In this document: one piece after another, positions 23,345-35,200 of the stretch
Layout of the letters: the number at the start of each line of letters is the position of its first letter
Numbering within the stretch: position 1 is the first letter of the stretch
Assembly (NCBI GenBank): GCA_963082975.1
Contig: OY720347.1
Location: 10,212,225-10,276,224 of the forward strand
Origin: Labia minor
Lineage: Eukaryota; Arthropoda; Insecta; Dermaptera; Spongiphoridae
Direction: 5' to 3'
DNA length: 64,000 nucleotides
The notes under the pieces: generated by a model
What the model was told of the DNA's origin: nothing
Database searches by the model: none
Seen by the model: the letters and a program-made list of their open reading frames with translations, nothing else
Position numbers and translations under genes: made by a program

Positions 23345-24175
23345 CAGTGCTTGTCAACCACTGTTACGCGAGATTATGAGGCTCTTAAACATTTCCGACT
23401 TGGTTGTAAAAAAAAGGTAAACGGTTTTTGGGACCACTTTTTACCGACCGACGATAGTAACGGAGGTATTGTTTTCACACCAAATTTCACATGTGGAAAT
23501 TTTTACATATCTCCACGAATCATGCATTTTCTAAACAGAAAAAAGTATTTTTAGCATGATGTCTGTCCGTCCGTCCGTCCGTCTGTACGTCCGTATAGAT
23601 GTGTACAGCCTGAACGGCTCAACGGATTTTGATGAAATTTGGTATATTTACTTAATGCATCAGTGGGATGAATTGATCAACTTTTGGTGCCAATCCGGAA
23701 ACCGGAAGTGGTAGTATTAGCGATCGACGATAGAAAGGGAAGGGTTATTTTCACACCAAATTTCACATGAGGAGATATTTTACATATCATCACGAATCAT
23801 GCACTTTGCATTGGTTTTATACTCGAGAAAAATCATCTTTATTAGTTTTTTCTTAATTTAAAATTATATGACGTCATCCAGCCATTCATGACGTCACTGG
23901 TCTTACATATATATTATAAATAAAATAAAATTGAAAATATTTATGTTATATCCATATCTGTTTTTTATTACATTAATAGATACATTAAAATTATTTGAAA
24001 TTGTTTCTGTACCTGGAAATTAATTTATTTCAAACCGTCGGTCGGTTCGGACCTGGCCACAGGTCAACTTATTTTCAATATGGTAAACTTTTACACTTAT
24101 CCTTTTCTTTGTGTGCCGCCAAATTTTTAAACCGTTAAAAGTGTGCGCCGGTAAAAAAAAGGTTGAGAATAACTG
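23345..24175. mobile_element. hAT-type MITE (family B) with CTCTAAAA target duplications
   Basis: Ends CAGTGCTTGTCAACCACTG and GGTTGAGAATAACTG. Perfect 8 bp duplications CTCTAAAA lie at 23337-23344 and 24176-24183, as expected for hAT. A family D element interrupts it after GGGACCACTTTTT. Confidence 0.85.
23443..24068 (+). repeat. family D (HINE-like) element, copy 1
   Basis: About 626 bp: start ACCGACCGACGATAGTAA, a GTCC/GTCT microsatellite at 23562-23590, the core GATTTTGATGAAATTTGGTA, the inverted subterminal repeat CGTCGGTCGGT and the hairpin GACCTGGCCACAGGTC followed by AAC. It is inserted between T residues, as in copy 2. Confidence 0.85.
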
Positions 24176-24952
24176 CTCTAAAATTACCGTAAAAGCAAAG
24201 ATATATGTTTAACAGATGATGAAAAATTGTATAAAACTGTTATATATAGAATTTCAGCTTGATTGAATCGCTGAAAGTACCGTAATTAATGTTTTAACAC
24301 ATTGAATGCCAATCACGCGCCAGCACGTGACGTGGTGTCATCAACAAAAAGCCAAACACGTGAATTAATTTTTAAAAATTTTAAATTTTGGCTTAAAAAT
24401 TAAAGTAAAGATTTTAAATTTCAATTTAATATATGTTAATTAATTACACTAATTTAATTGAATAACAATACTATACTGTAAATTTATTTTTTTTTAATTA
24501 ATTAATTCACTTTAATTATACTTAATTTATAATTTAATTAATTAAATATAATTTAAATATAATATATGTTAATTAATCCATTTCAAATTTGCGAGATAGT
24601 CGAGTGGAGACACTCCAGATTTTTTTTAATTATAAAAACCTAAATTATCATATTGATGCTACTAAACTTGAAAGTTAATTTGTTGTATGTATCATTCATA
24701 TTTCTTCACTCATCCTTATCATAGAGAGACAGAGAGAGAAAAGTAAAGCAATTTTAATTTTTCCTGGTAAATTGGAAAGAAATCCAATGAAAAGTAAAAG
24801 ATATAATTTTTAAATAATACCAAACTTGGTATAATTGTTCAAACGTAAAAGTTGAATAAACATTGGCTTGATTTCATTCCTACACGTTTTAGTAGGATGA
24901 ATAAACTAAAGATATCCTATGAATGAATTAAAAAGAAAATAGAAAACGATAA

Positions 24953-25640
24953 TCAATTGTAATTGAATCGTCTTGAAGAGCCACCAAAACGAAATCCATA
25001 TGCAGGAGCGTTTCGTACCTAAAAACAAACCATTAAACAAATAAATAAATAATAAATGGAGAAAAATAAAATAAATAATATAAATATAAAAAAAATTATA
25101 AAATAACGTTTTCCAATGGGCTAAAAAGTATAAAATAATTTCTCTTATAAGCCTGACAAATTTTATGGATGAATTGCTTCATATTCATCGAAAAACGTTG
25201 GGCGCATTTGGTTTAATTTATTTATATGAAAATTATATTTCTTCTATACCTTCTAGAGATCCATTGAAATGTCTATAAAAATTTTCAAAAGTCTATCTCA
25301 ATATTAAGATGATGAAAAATCGATTTCAATTTGTTAAAAGAGCGAACAGACACCGGGACAGACAGACGCCAAGTGAAGTTGAGAAAAACGTTATAATATA
25401 AAATTAAAAAAAGCACATTACTTGGACAAGAGCTGAATTTCGATGCCCGTAAAAACTGCCGTGGTCATGGGGTGCTCTCGCTGCTCCCACCGATTCACTT
25501 TGCGAATAGAAAGGGTCAAAATCGCCCGGTGCTGGCAACACTTGGTCTAATTTTTTATCCGTTGGGTCATAACAATTCACAACGGACGAGCACAGCATCA
25601 ACAGAATCAAAGCATTCAACATTCTACAACAATAGAACAT
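24953..25640 (-). CDS. small secreted peptide precursor, two exons
   Basis: Not recognised. Exon A 25640-25422 ends CAA|gtaatg. Exon B 25018-24953 follows a tttttag acceptor, in the same phase, and ends TGA. The product is 94 aa from the Met at 25640 or 88 aa from the Met at 25622. The second start is attractive because it lies just after a ttgttgtag sequence that could be a 3' splice site. MLNALILLMLCSSVVNC is a clear signal peptide with cleavage near Cys17. The mature part is acidic then basic (DPTDKKLDQVLPAPGDFDPF), followed by HGSFYGHRN, and exon B encodes NAPAYGFRFGGSSRRFNYN. The RR pair could be a prohormone convertase site and GFRFGG resembles amidated RF peptides, but Gly is not directly followed by a dibasic pair. 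Codon use is more GC-rich than the flanks, as expected of real coding DNA. A neuropeptide or a cuticle/defence peptide are both possible. Confidence 0.6.
25098..25402 (+). repeat. family H element, internally deleted
   Basis: Starts near AACGTTTTCCAATGGGCTAA and ends CCAAGTGAAGTTGAGAAAAACGTT, with CAGACAGAC and GAAAAATCGATTTCAATTTG inside. It lies directly downstream of exon A of the peptide gene, inside its intron. Longer copies are at 37838 and 46010. Confidence 0.6.
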
Positions 25641-25680
25641 CAATTTCTCTTTAAATTCATCATTCTATTGTACATATATA

Positions 25681-25962
25681 CGAGGTCTGTTCAAAAGAAA
25701 AGGTGAATTTTGAATTTTCTGGAACTGTGTTCATTCGATTATCGAATTTTTTTGTTATATTGGTACACATAAGTTCCTCATATGTTGACATTATCAGCCA
25801 TTTTGGATTAGTAGTTTGTTTTTGGCATCTGAAAAAATTCGTCACGTTTTTGTGTGTTTTTCGATTTTTTACTTAAAATAGCAAAGAATCTGTATTAAAT
25901 TTTGCTCCAATGCACTTAAAAAAAAATGTTCAAAATTCACCTTTTCTTTTGAACAAACTTCG
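25681..25962. mobile_element. mariner-derived MITE next to the peptide gene
   Basis: 282 bp bounded by TA duplications, with mariner ends CGAGGTCTGTTCAAAAG and its inverted copy. The transposase gene has been lost apart from end-proximal sequence. It starts only 40 bp upstream of the first candidate ATG of the small peptide gene, so it lies in that gene's promoter, 5' UTR or first intron. Confidence 0.85.
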
Positions 25963-26119
25963 TACATATTATGTGTATTATACCTTTATTGAAAAATATC
26001 AAAAATAACAAGAAAAAAAAACATAAGGTAAGAACCATAATCTTTATACATAAATTTATTTATTTAAGCCTGTTTATGATATCTTTTTTTACATATAATA
26101 CAAATAAAAAATAACAATT

Positions 26120-26215
26120 ATTTATCAGGCCCATTTTGGGCATAGGCCTCTCCTTTTTTTCGAAATTTCTCTTCTTCTGGCAATTCTTTCCCACTCTTTT
26201 CCGCTAACTTCTTAA
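26120..26215 (-). mobile_element. RTE/CR1-type LINE 3' fragment
   Basis: The minus strand has GAGAGGCCTATGCCCAAAA, reading EAYAQNGPDK, the typical last codons of arthropod RTE-type polymerases. Only about 100 bp remain. Confidence 0.5.
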
Positions 26216-26639
26216 TATCGTTGTAAAAACAAAAATGAAATTTGACATTTACTTTTAACAAATTTATTTAAATAAAACTTTTAGTCATATAATTAATTGT
26301 GAAGAGATTTTTTTTCAGGGTTTATAATCTTCACTGTCCCAGTCACTTGATATACTGTTTCTGAACAACGGTTCTCTCAATATTATCAACCTTATTAAAC
26401 TTATTATCTGATGAATCCCTTTGCCCATTTGAACAACAAAACAACAACAACAACAACAACAACAAAACAAGTTGGTTTTCTAATAAATTTAATGAGTAAG
26501 TAATAAACGTATTGACAGAGATGTCTGTTAGATTGAACGTGACTTGAAGTCTTTCGGGTGGTTCCTCTTTAGGTCAGTCACCCATTCTTTAGTAACTAGA
26601 AAAAAAAAATAAAAAAATAAAAATAAAAAACTATTTAAA

Positions 26640-26920
26640 TCGTAAAGCTCGGCAGAGGAGATGATGCATCTAGGCATTGCATTCCTTGTGAACCGGCTTT
26701 TCTCTCAAACCAACCAACCAACCATCCCCTCCTCCCACCTTCTTTCGTCTCGAAAATAGAGAAGAAAAAAAAAACGGGCCTTCCTCCTATGACCGGATCA
26801 CGCATGTAATGTCGGTTTAATTATTATATTCTATTGGATAGCGTGCACGGCGGTCATCAAAAAATAGATATTCTATTCATGTGTCTATGCCCACCACGTC
26901 ATCGGGGTCCAGCTTAACTA
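26640..26920. promoter_or_regulatory. GC-richer patch upstream of the small peptide gene
   Basis: About 280 bp of clearly higher GC content, with CAACCAACCAACCA, a pyrimidine-rich stretch and CCGGATCACG, lying 1 kb upstream of the peptide gene on its strand. No ORF or transposon similarity is visible. It may hold the promoter or a non-coding first exon; there is no direct evidence. Confidence 0.25.
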
Positions 26921-27224
26921 AAAATTGTGGAAGAGGAAAAAAAAATAACAAGAGAGCTTCCCTTTTCGGAAGGTGAGATAACAAAAGGAGCTTCAACTTG
27001 AGAATTTATCAAATGAAGCAACCAATGATTATTAGTATAAACAAAATAAATAAATAAATACATTTTTTTGTTCAAAGAATAAAATGTTATTAAAGAAGTA
27101 AATTTGAATTTATTTCCTATAAATTGAAAAGATTTCAATAAAAAACAGAAAAATTTCATGTGTAATTTATAAGATAAACATACGATAATTATACTATATC
27201 CATATATATATATATATATATAAA

Positions 27225-27508
27225 CCTTTGACTTTTGTATGTCCTACGCTAGGACAACGCCTATCAAGTTGGTTATATCAATTAGAGGTGTCCTATGATC
27301 AGTAGAACGAATCCTCTCAACCTTTATCTTGATTTTCTTGATCGGAGGCGCTATCAAGTAGCTTTTCCCCAATGTTGTTCCCGGAGGCTGGGTTGACTCC
27401 GTCCCATAGACCCCAGCTAGGGAAATTCCCTTGCCAGGCCCTGGACTTAAACCCGGGACCATGGGAATGCGAGGCAGGTTCGCTACCGGCACACCCAATG
27501 GCGCCCTT
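27225..27508 (-). mobile_element. tRNA-derived SINE (family E), copy 2
   Basis: Near-complete copy, minus strand: GGCGCCATTGGGTGTGCC head, B-box-like GTTTAAGTCCAGGGC, body and the GTAGGACATACAAAAG tail. A long in-frame reading over it is incidental. Confidence 0.8.
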
Positions 27509-27556
27509 TATATAAACATATACATATATGTAATTTCATTCTATCTTCTCTCCTAG

Positions 27557-27652
27557 CGCTACGAACGATTTCGGGGAATCCCCGGGTTCAAATAAAAGAG
27601 CGCTAAACCGAAACAGCGCTAACCGAGACAGCGTTAAGCGGGGTCTTACTGT
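27557..27652. mobile_element. pogo/Tigger-type MITE fragment
   Basis: CGCTAAACCGAAACAGCGCTAA followed by GCGGGGTCTTACTGT, the end structure of Tigger-like elements. The opposite end is missing. Confidence 0.45.
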
Positions 27653-27659
27653 GTATATA

Positions 27660-29350
27660 TATATATATATATATATAAATAGGTAAATTAATATAGGTAC
27701 ATATAAGGTGAACCTGAGGGATTGGATGCAGTTAAGGGTATGATGAGATTTCTATATCTTGAAACTAACCCTTTTGTTGTAGGAAAGAAATTAGGAAACG
27801 ATAGTAGTCTACTTTAATTATAAGCCAACCGTCGTTCAAAGAGGATTATTTTGTACGACATATTGAAGATCAATACAAGCGAAATTTCATTATTTTTATT
27901 TCAAAGGCTTGTGATTTGTTTCCTTTGCAATTTTTGTAAGTATAATGTATTCAACGTTTTTGCAGATTCTTTAAAATTAATATTAAAACTTATTTATCGG
28001 TTACTATTTTCAAATCTTTATCTAAAATTATGTCGAAGGAATGGCATGGCATGATGAATTGTGTGAAAAAATTTATCTAATTAAATCTTTAAATATTTCA
28101 ACTTTGAGTTTTTATTTTTAATTTCCCATAAGCAATATCCCCAAGACCGGCTCCGCAATATCATCAATTTTGCTTAAAAGTTGACTTTTTTTATTTTGGT
28201 AATTTTTTAGTAGTTGTTATTTCGAGAATAAAGCTGCAATTTTTGCTATGAATACTTTAGGTAGTTTTGGGTATCTTTAACACCAATAATTATTTAATAA
28301 AAGGTATTAGAGTTGTTTAAGATTTGGAAAAAAACACCAATTGTACATTATATCCTTCGGTACTTATATATTATTGAATAAAATACGAAATATGAATTAA
28401 ACTTGATATAACATTAATTAAAATAATTAAATAATATAGTAGTTTGTGTAGATTTTAAGCCTTTTGAAGCATCTTGATATATTAATAATAATAATAAACC
28501 TTTTAATATAATAATAAAACAAAAATATACCTCTCTCTCTCTCCCTCTATATATATATATTATATGCAATGAATGAAACTAAAAGCATTAAAAGTATGTA
28601 TAGAGTTAAATGAATAATCTATTTATTTTTTATATATTATTATTATTATTATTATTACTATTATAAATATTAAAATTTAAACATGTATAGATATTCAAAT
28701 ATCATGTTTATAATAAAGTATAATTGAAGTATTAAAAATAACGTTGAAATATCTTAAACTAAGCGATTTATAATTTTGTTTAACTTAATTTATTGGAACC
28801 TATCGATATTTAGCATATATTTATTTAATCGATTATCCATTTTGATTATAACCAAGAGGGTATATTTAAAGATGCCCTTTTATTAAAAATGATCCGGTTA
28901 GGAATTTTAAAATTTCAGTTCAAGGCACTATAAGCATCTATAATAACTAATCACAGCGTGAAGAATTTTCAAACTATTATAATTATTTATTTATTATTTT
29001 TTTTTTTTTTGTTAGAATTAAAAAAAATCTATTGTCTATTCTATTCTTATATATTTATATATATATATAATTTCTATAATAGACAAAATATAGATATAGG
29101 TATACTCGTATTTACCTTTGTAATAAATTGAAGTTGTAGGAGACTAAGCTGGAAACAAACTGGAGTCCTTCGCAAAGATACAGGTCATTCATTCATTTTG
29201 CTCGCCACTTTCACTTATTCACTCAATTTAATAATATACTATTCTTGTTTAGTTATTAAGAGTCATAATTTTTATTAATATATGTATATATATATATATA
29301 TAAAATTAAATAATTACAATAATCTATTTATCTATTATATTATTATATTA
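27660..29350. other. AT-rich, no gene
   Basis: Many (TA)n, (AAT)n and (TATT)n stretches. A CTCCGCAATATCATCAATTT patch near 28148 is the only GC-richer part. No ORF or repeat family recognised. Confidence 0.4.
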
Positions 29351-29354
29351 TTGT

Positions 29355-29570
29355 ATATCTTATCTTATTATACTAGCAAAAATTGTATATATATATATAT
29401 ATATATTTGTATTTTTGATATATTAAACCGCTCTAAGGATTATTTTGTAATTTACACCATAGATGCATAGATAATATTTATAAAGAAAATCGATCTGTAT
29501 TTGTTTCAGCCTCGGGAAAAATCATCTTCATTAGTTTTTTCTTAATTTAAAATAGGAAATTTGAATTCGA
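29355..29570 (+). repeat. family C element, left part only
   Basis: TATTATACTAGCAAAAATTG, a (TA)n tract, TATTAAACCGCTCTAAGGA, TTTACACCATAGATG and AAAATCATCTTCATTAG, as in the copies at 18771 and 42178. The rest is missing. Confidence 0.65.
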
Positions 29571-30565
29571 TTAATATCAAAATTTTAAATATAAATTAAT
29601 TTAATTAAAATAATTTTAGGAATGTTTGGATGGTGGAATGGAAGAATTAAGCACATTTTATAGTTCCTTATTTTTAAAAATATTTTTTTTTCTTTTCTTT
29701 GATATAAGAATTAAGGAAATTTAAATAAAAAGTGATACATTATTTATTTTATATATAAAAAAATATATTAAATACTTTAAGTTTTATTCAATACAAAAAT
29801 AGATTAAAAATATAGGAATTATGTTTCTTTAAATGAATAATAATTGATAATTAATATCAAAATTTTAAATATATATATATGTTGTATATATGAGATTGAA
29901 AGGTATAAATCCAACCTTAACAAAATAGTTTAGTATTGTTCATACAACGATAAAATTGATGTTTTCTTCATATAAGAATATTTTATTTTTCGTATAATTA
30001 GACTTGATCCAATTTTCTATATTTTTTTCATCACTTTTTGTCTAAATAATTTCTTTTTCTATAAATATCTTGTATGTGTTTTAGATTTTTAAATTAATTA
30101 TAATCATCATGATCATTTATTTAAATAAATTATAATTTATAAATCTCAATATTAAATAAACAATATTTGAACTATTAATTTTTCTAAAGAGTAGCTATAA
30201 AAAGAAATATATTAAATTAAAGTGAATTTGTATTTTTTTTTTAAATTGTTTATTTCTCGTTTGCCGATTTTGATATATAATTTACATCATTCAGAAAAAG
30301 TTCAGAAAAAGTTTTTAAACAAAATTTAATTATATGTATGAAAAGAATAAATATTATTTGTATGAAAATAAATTATAATTTATGTATTTATTAAATTTAA
30401 TGAAAAAGTATGGTGATAAATTTCTTGTATGACCTAATGAAGGGAATAATATAGTAAGTTAAAATCGATTAACAAAAAATAAATAATTAAAATCAAATAA
30501 AAATACAAATTTACTTGTAATTGTTAAATATATTTTTATGGTTGTTTGCAGCAATATTTCTATAT
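29571..30565. other. AT-rich, no gene
   Basis: I see nothing in this stretch beyond simple A/T tracts. Confidence 0.4.
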
Positions 30566-31190
30566 CAAGGGTGATCAACACTTGCAGGCCACTTGATTAC
30601 TGTTAACAAGGGAATGCCACGTTATATGAACTCTACTTTTGAATGATCCATATCACATTCGGAACAGCAAGATTTAGAAAAATTATCAGAGTTTTTGGGT
30701 GTATGGGCCTTAGTTTCAGAGAATATATAATTAAACTTAGGGGGATTGAACTCTGCTTGCACGGATGCAAAATAATAATGGTTCAGAGGCCTTACCACGG
30801 GGTTTTATACCAAATATATTATGGTATTCTATTTTATTTACCGCATAGATGAAAAATACCTATCTTTTCCTTTCATTTTCACTGAAATTAAGGTCCATAG
30901 ACCCAAAAGCTCTGACAAATTTTATAATTTCGGTTTGCTCTTCCGAATAAGGCTCATTCAAAAGTAGACGTAGCATAACGTAGTATCCTCTTGTAAGTTA
31001 AATATATAATATTATTATAATAATCACTAAATAATGAAAATATTTTTTGAGACCTTGAAAGTGATATGATGATGGTTCATTCAATATTTAAGGTTTAATA
31101 ATTTATTAAGTTGTTTTTTTTATCTGCAACCAGCCAATAAATGTCGAACTTTCGTTTGGCCCCTTGATTAAAAAATGTTGCTCACCTCTG
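30566..31190. mobile_element. hAT-like MITE enclosing a second MITE
   Basis: Outer ends CAAGGGTGATCAACACTTGC and TGTTGCTCACCTCTG. Flanks TTCTATAT / CTCTATAT match at 7 of 8 bases, fitting a hAT target duplication. The inner element at 30619-30982 has inverted ends ACGTTATATGAACTCTAC and GTAGACGTAGCATAACGT. Confidence 0.6.
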
Positions 31191-32131
31191 CTCTATATTA
31201 TTATTATTATTATTATTTACATATATTAGTAAAATATATTTTTAAATAAATTAATTATTTACATATATATATAAATATAGTTACATTTAATATTGGTATA
31301 ATTGGATAAAATTAAAACATTGTATAAAATAATTGAATAGATTATTAGTTAGCCAAAATTAAAAATGTATTTTAAGTTTATTATTAGAACGAGTCCATTT
31401 TCCCCAATAAATTTCTAAAAAGTAATGTAAAAAATTCAAAATAAATCGAACATTTTTTTTAATTAAAAAATTATATAAGTTTGAATATATATATATAAAT
31501 AAATCTTGCTTAATAACCATTACAATACAATGTTTAACTTGTATGACATAATAATTTGATAAACCAAACTATTTTTGTAATTTTGATATTATAAAAATCA
31601 ACTTTATATAAGTAGTTTATATTTGAGTTAAATAAATAATAAACTTTAATCATGAAAATTTATTTTCACATGATTAATTTATTATTATAGTTGATCTCCC
31701 CCACCCAAATCTAATACTCCCATTCCCAATCCTATACACACACATGAAATTATCAAATAGAAAATTAGTTAGACTAGAAGAAATTCCAAAATATTTTTGT
31801 ACATTTACACAGACAATATTATTTACAAGAAAATTTAGTGAATTTTATTGGAAATGTTTTTATAAATCTTTTATATGTTCCTATTTATGTTTAAAATTTA
31901 ATTGGAATGAGTTCTTATTGGTCTGGAAATGATTAATAAGACTTATATCTTATATTCTAATATTATTCTAATAAAAATAGAGGAGTTTGGAAGAAATTCT
32001 CATTTGGCATTAGTTTCTAAAATTAATGACATTTAGGTAGATTAACATATTGTAAACTCTCATTCAATTTTTGGTGTATTTTACTTAATTAAAATATTAA
32101 TCTCTATAGGTTTAACTATATTTTGGATCAG
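31191..32131. other. AT-rich downstream flank of Keap1, no further gene
   Basis: Contains a short C-rich run near 31690-31735 (CTCCCCCACCCAAATC). No ORF above background or repeat family recognised. Confidence 0.4.
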
Positions 32132-32141
32132 TTTATTTATT
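32132..32141 (-). terminator. candidate Keap1 polyadenylation signals
   Basis: Two overlapping AATAAA hexamers on the minus strand about 140 bp beyond the Keap1 stop codon. Position and strand fit a polyadenylation signal, but such hexamers are frequent in DNA this AT-rich. Confidence 0.4.
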
Positions 32142-32278
32142 TCTATTGAATTATTTTGCACTGTTGTTTTTTAACTAAAGTATAAATATTTGAATTTGTA
32201 CGATTTTAAGATTTGCAATAAAATTGAAGTAATAAATAATACAATTCCGCAAAAACAATTACCAAATAGAGATTGAGG

Positions 32279-35200
32279 TCATGTATTATCCATTGGTTTT
32301 GGAATACTATCTAATTCTGAAGTGCCACTTGTGGAAGCTGAACCACAACATTCAGATGTGGAACTGTGGCCTGTATTTGGATAAACGTAACTGACTGCAG
32401 TTGCATGACCACTTCGTTCACTTAACAATTCAGGCCCCAATTCCCAACAATTTGTCTCGGGATTAAAGATTTCGACTATTTTTAAAAAATTATTTCCATC
32501 GAAACCACCTAAAAAAAAATTAAATTTTTCAAATTGAAAGACAATTAACCCTTTAAATGCTTTAATATTTATTATATATTTTATTAAAATAAGCAAGTAA
32601 AATATGCTTACCCATTGCATAGAGTTTATTATCCAGGGATGAAAGACTTAGTGCACTTCTTGCTATTGAAAGAGGTGCTAATGTTTGCCAAACACCTTTT
32701 TCTGTATCATAACGTTCACATAAATCCAACTGAGATGTTCCATCGAAACCACCCACAACGTAAATATATTGTTGTAATGCTGTTACACCTGAATAAAATA
32801 ATAATGAGATAATATGGTAAATTAAAAGTATATTTTTAAAATATTAAATAATTTTATTTTATTTAAATAAAAAATTGGTGAAATTTATATATATAAAAGA
32901 GTTCTCAAATATTTCAATTTGAATAATTTTTCAAATTACATTGATATAAAATTTAAGTCCCCATTCGTCCGTCATCTATCACATTTATACATCTATTACT
33001 TAATTAATTAAGATATAAATATTTAACAATTAGATAATAAGTTTATTTCATTAGTTTCTTCCTCTTCTTTCTCTTTGGGATTTTGGTAATTGTACAATTT
33101 TTTTTTTCTTTTTTATCATAAAAATATCTCTAGTTTTTGAATATCCTTCGAAAGAGATGCGCATCAAATTTAAAAATAGGTGAAAAAAGAACAAAATAAA
33201 CACACGAATATAATTGAAATGTATTAATATATACGAGTTGTGTCTAAAAAGTTCGGTGAATGGTATGATAATAACATAAAAGGAGAAAGTTAATTGTAAA
33301 TACCTTTATTAACCTTCAAAATACTCTCCACTAGCCACAAAACACTTTTGACAACGTTCGTATAAGGCTTGAAAACTGTAGGAGAAAACACTACTTAATG
33401 TCTTTGCTAATACCCAATTCTTCGGCTATTAGTCGCAGAGTCAATCGCCGATCCTTTGTTAGCATCTCTCATACACAGTAAGTAGTGTTTTCAGGTGTCC
33501 TGCTTGTGGATTGCCGGCCTGAACGTTGTGACGGCTACTCTGAGAACGATTCTACATCAAGACTTCTCCAACAGTTTTCAAGCGTTATACGAACGTTGTC
33601 AAAAGTGTGTTGTGTCTAGTGGAGAGTATTTTGAAGGTTAATAAAGGTATTTACAATTAACATTCTCTTTTTATGTTTTTATCATACCATTCACCGAACT
33701 TTTTAGACACACCTCGTGTATATATATATATTTAATAGAATTATTTCTAGATTTAATTTTTTTTTTAATTAGTAATTAACATTAAAGTAATGTAATGTAT
33801 AGAGTGTTCACAAATTTGAATAGAAAAGGAACTACTTCACCCGATGAGAAAAGTTCAGAAATGTTAAATATAAATTTAATTGTCAACTTCTAACTTTAAT
33901 ACATTTATATGAAAAATATCAATTGAGAGGAGAATATTATGTCAATAGAAAATAATAAAACAAAAGAGCCGAAAAAATAGTATCGAATATTTATTGTTTA
34001 AGCTAAAGAGAGTAGTACAAAAAAAATAATACAAACCAGCGCCTGATCGGGCTTTTGACATTTCAGGAATAAGTGACCATTTATTATTTTCAGGATGATA
34101 GCATTCGACTGAAGCGAGTCTATATTTCCCGTCGAAACCTCCAACAACATAAAGTAGCCGATTAACAACGGCAACACCCACACCAAGACGTGGTGTACGC
34201 ATTGGTGTCACTCTATTCCAGCGATCAACCTCTGGATCATATCTAGAATGTGTCAAATCCTGTTTCATTATTATTAAAAACTATATATCAAATTCAATTA
34301 GGTTATTATCTATTAAGAAAATCCTTTGAAAATAATAAAAAGACATTTGTCTTAAATTTAAATTGAAATTTCTAAATTTAAAATCAAATTTAAATTACCT
34401 TTCAACTGAATTATGATATTCAACGCCAGCACTACCTCCAACAGCATAAAGAAAACCGTCCAAAGCTGCAACACCACCACGATTACGTGGTACTGACATG
34501 GGGCTACAAGGCCTCCATTTATCTGTAAGTGGATCATAACGATCTACCTGAAGAGAAAATAAATCAATCAATCAACTCTGTCAATATTAAAAAATTACTA
34601 ATGAATAATAGATAATCATAAGATGAAAAATAAAAAGAATTGAGAAAATGAAATGAATAAAATAAAATAAAATTTATTTTTAATTTAGAAACTGATAAGT
34701 TTTTATGTGAATGGAGATAATATAGGCAAGAAGTATGAAAAAAAAAAACGTATTAGGAATATTAAAAAAAAAAAAACTAACCCAATCAGATTCATAGCTT
34801 CCTCCAGACCCAGGTGCATTATTTCTTCCACCTACAGCATAAAAAATTCCTTTTAGAAATACACAACCAAGACCGGATCTTGGCACAGTTAATTTTTTTA
34901 ATTTTGTCCATGACCGATCATCAACATTATAGGCCTCAAAGAGATCAAGAGAATGTTTTAAATATCCTCCAGCAGTATAGATTAATCGAGGATTATTTGG
35001 TCGCCTCTGTGTAACTAAAGGTCTTTTATGAAGAGTCAATTCCTAAAATAAAAATTTATAATTTTTTTTGTCATACCAATAAGAAAATAAAAAAAAAATC
35101 ATAAAATAAATTTCTACATATTTTTTTCCTTAACATTAAAAAAAAATCCTAAATTTAAAATCGGTGGAACGGGGAATCAAGATAGTTCCAAAATGTATTA

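Larger units (their letters stand above)
23065..24618 (+). repeat. family A element carrying nested insertions
   Basis: Begins ACTATCTCGCCAGATATAGT, has the microsatellite and core to 23344, and resumes at 24176 through the long-subfamily segment (reverse of TACAGTATAGTATTG) to the hairpin end GAGTGGAGACACTCCAG. The hAT MITE at 23345-24175 splits it. Confidence 0.85.

Noticed and set aside
27244-27498. 84-codon minus-strand reading
   Set aside because: Lies entirely within a tRNA-derived SINE and recurs in other copies with frameshifts.
34814-35014. Plus-strand readings across Keap1 exons
   Set aside because: Antisense shadows of kelch-domain exons.
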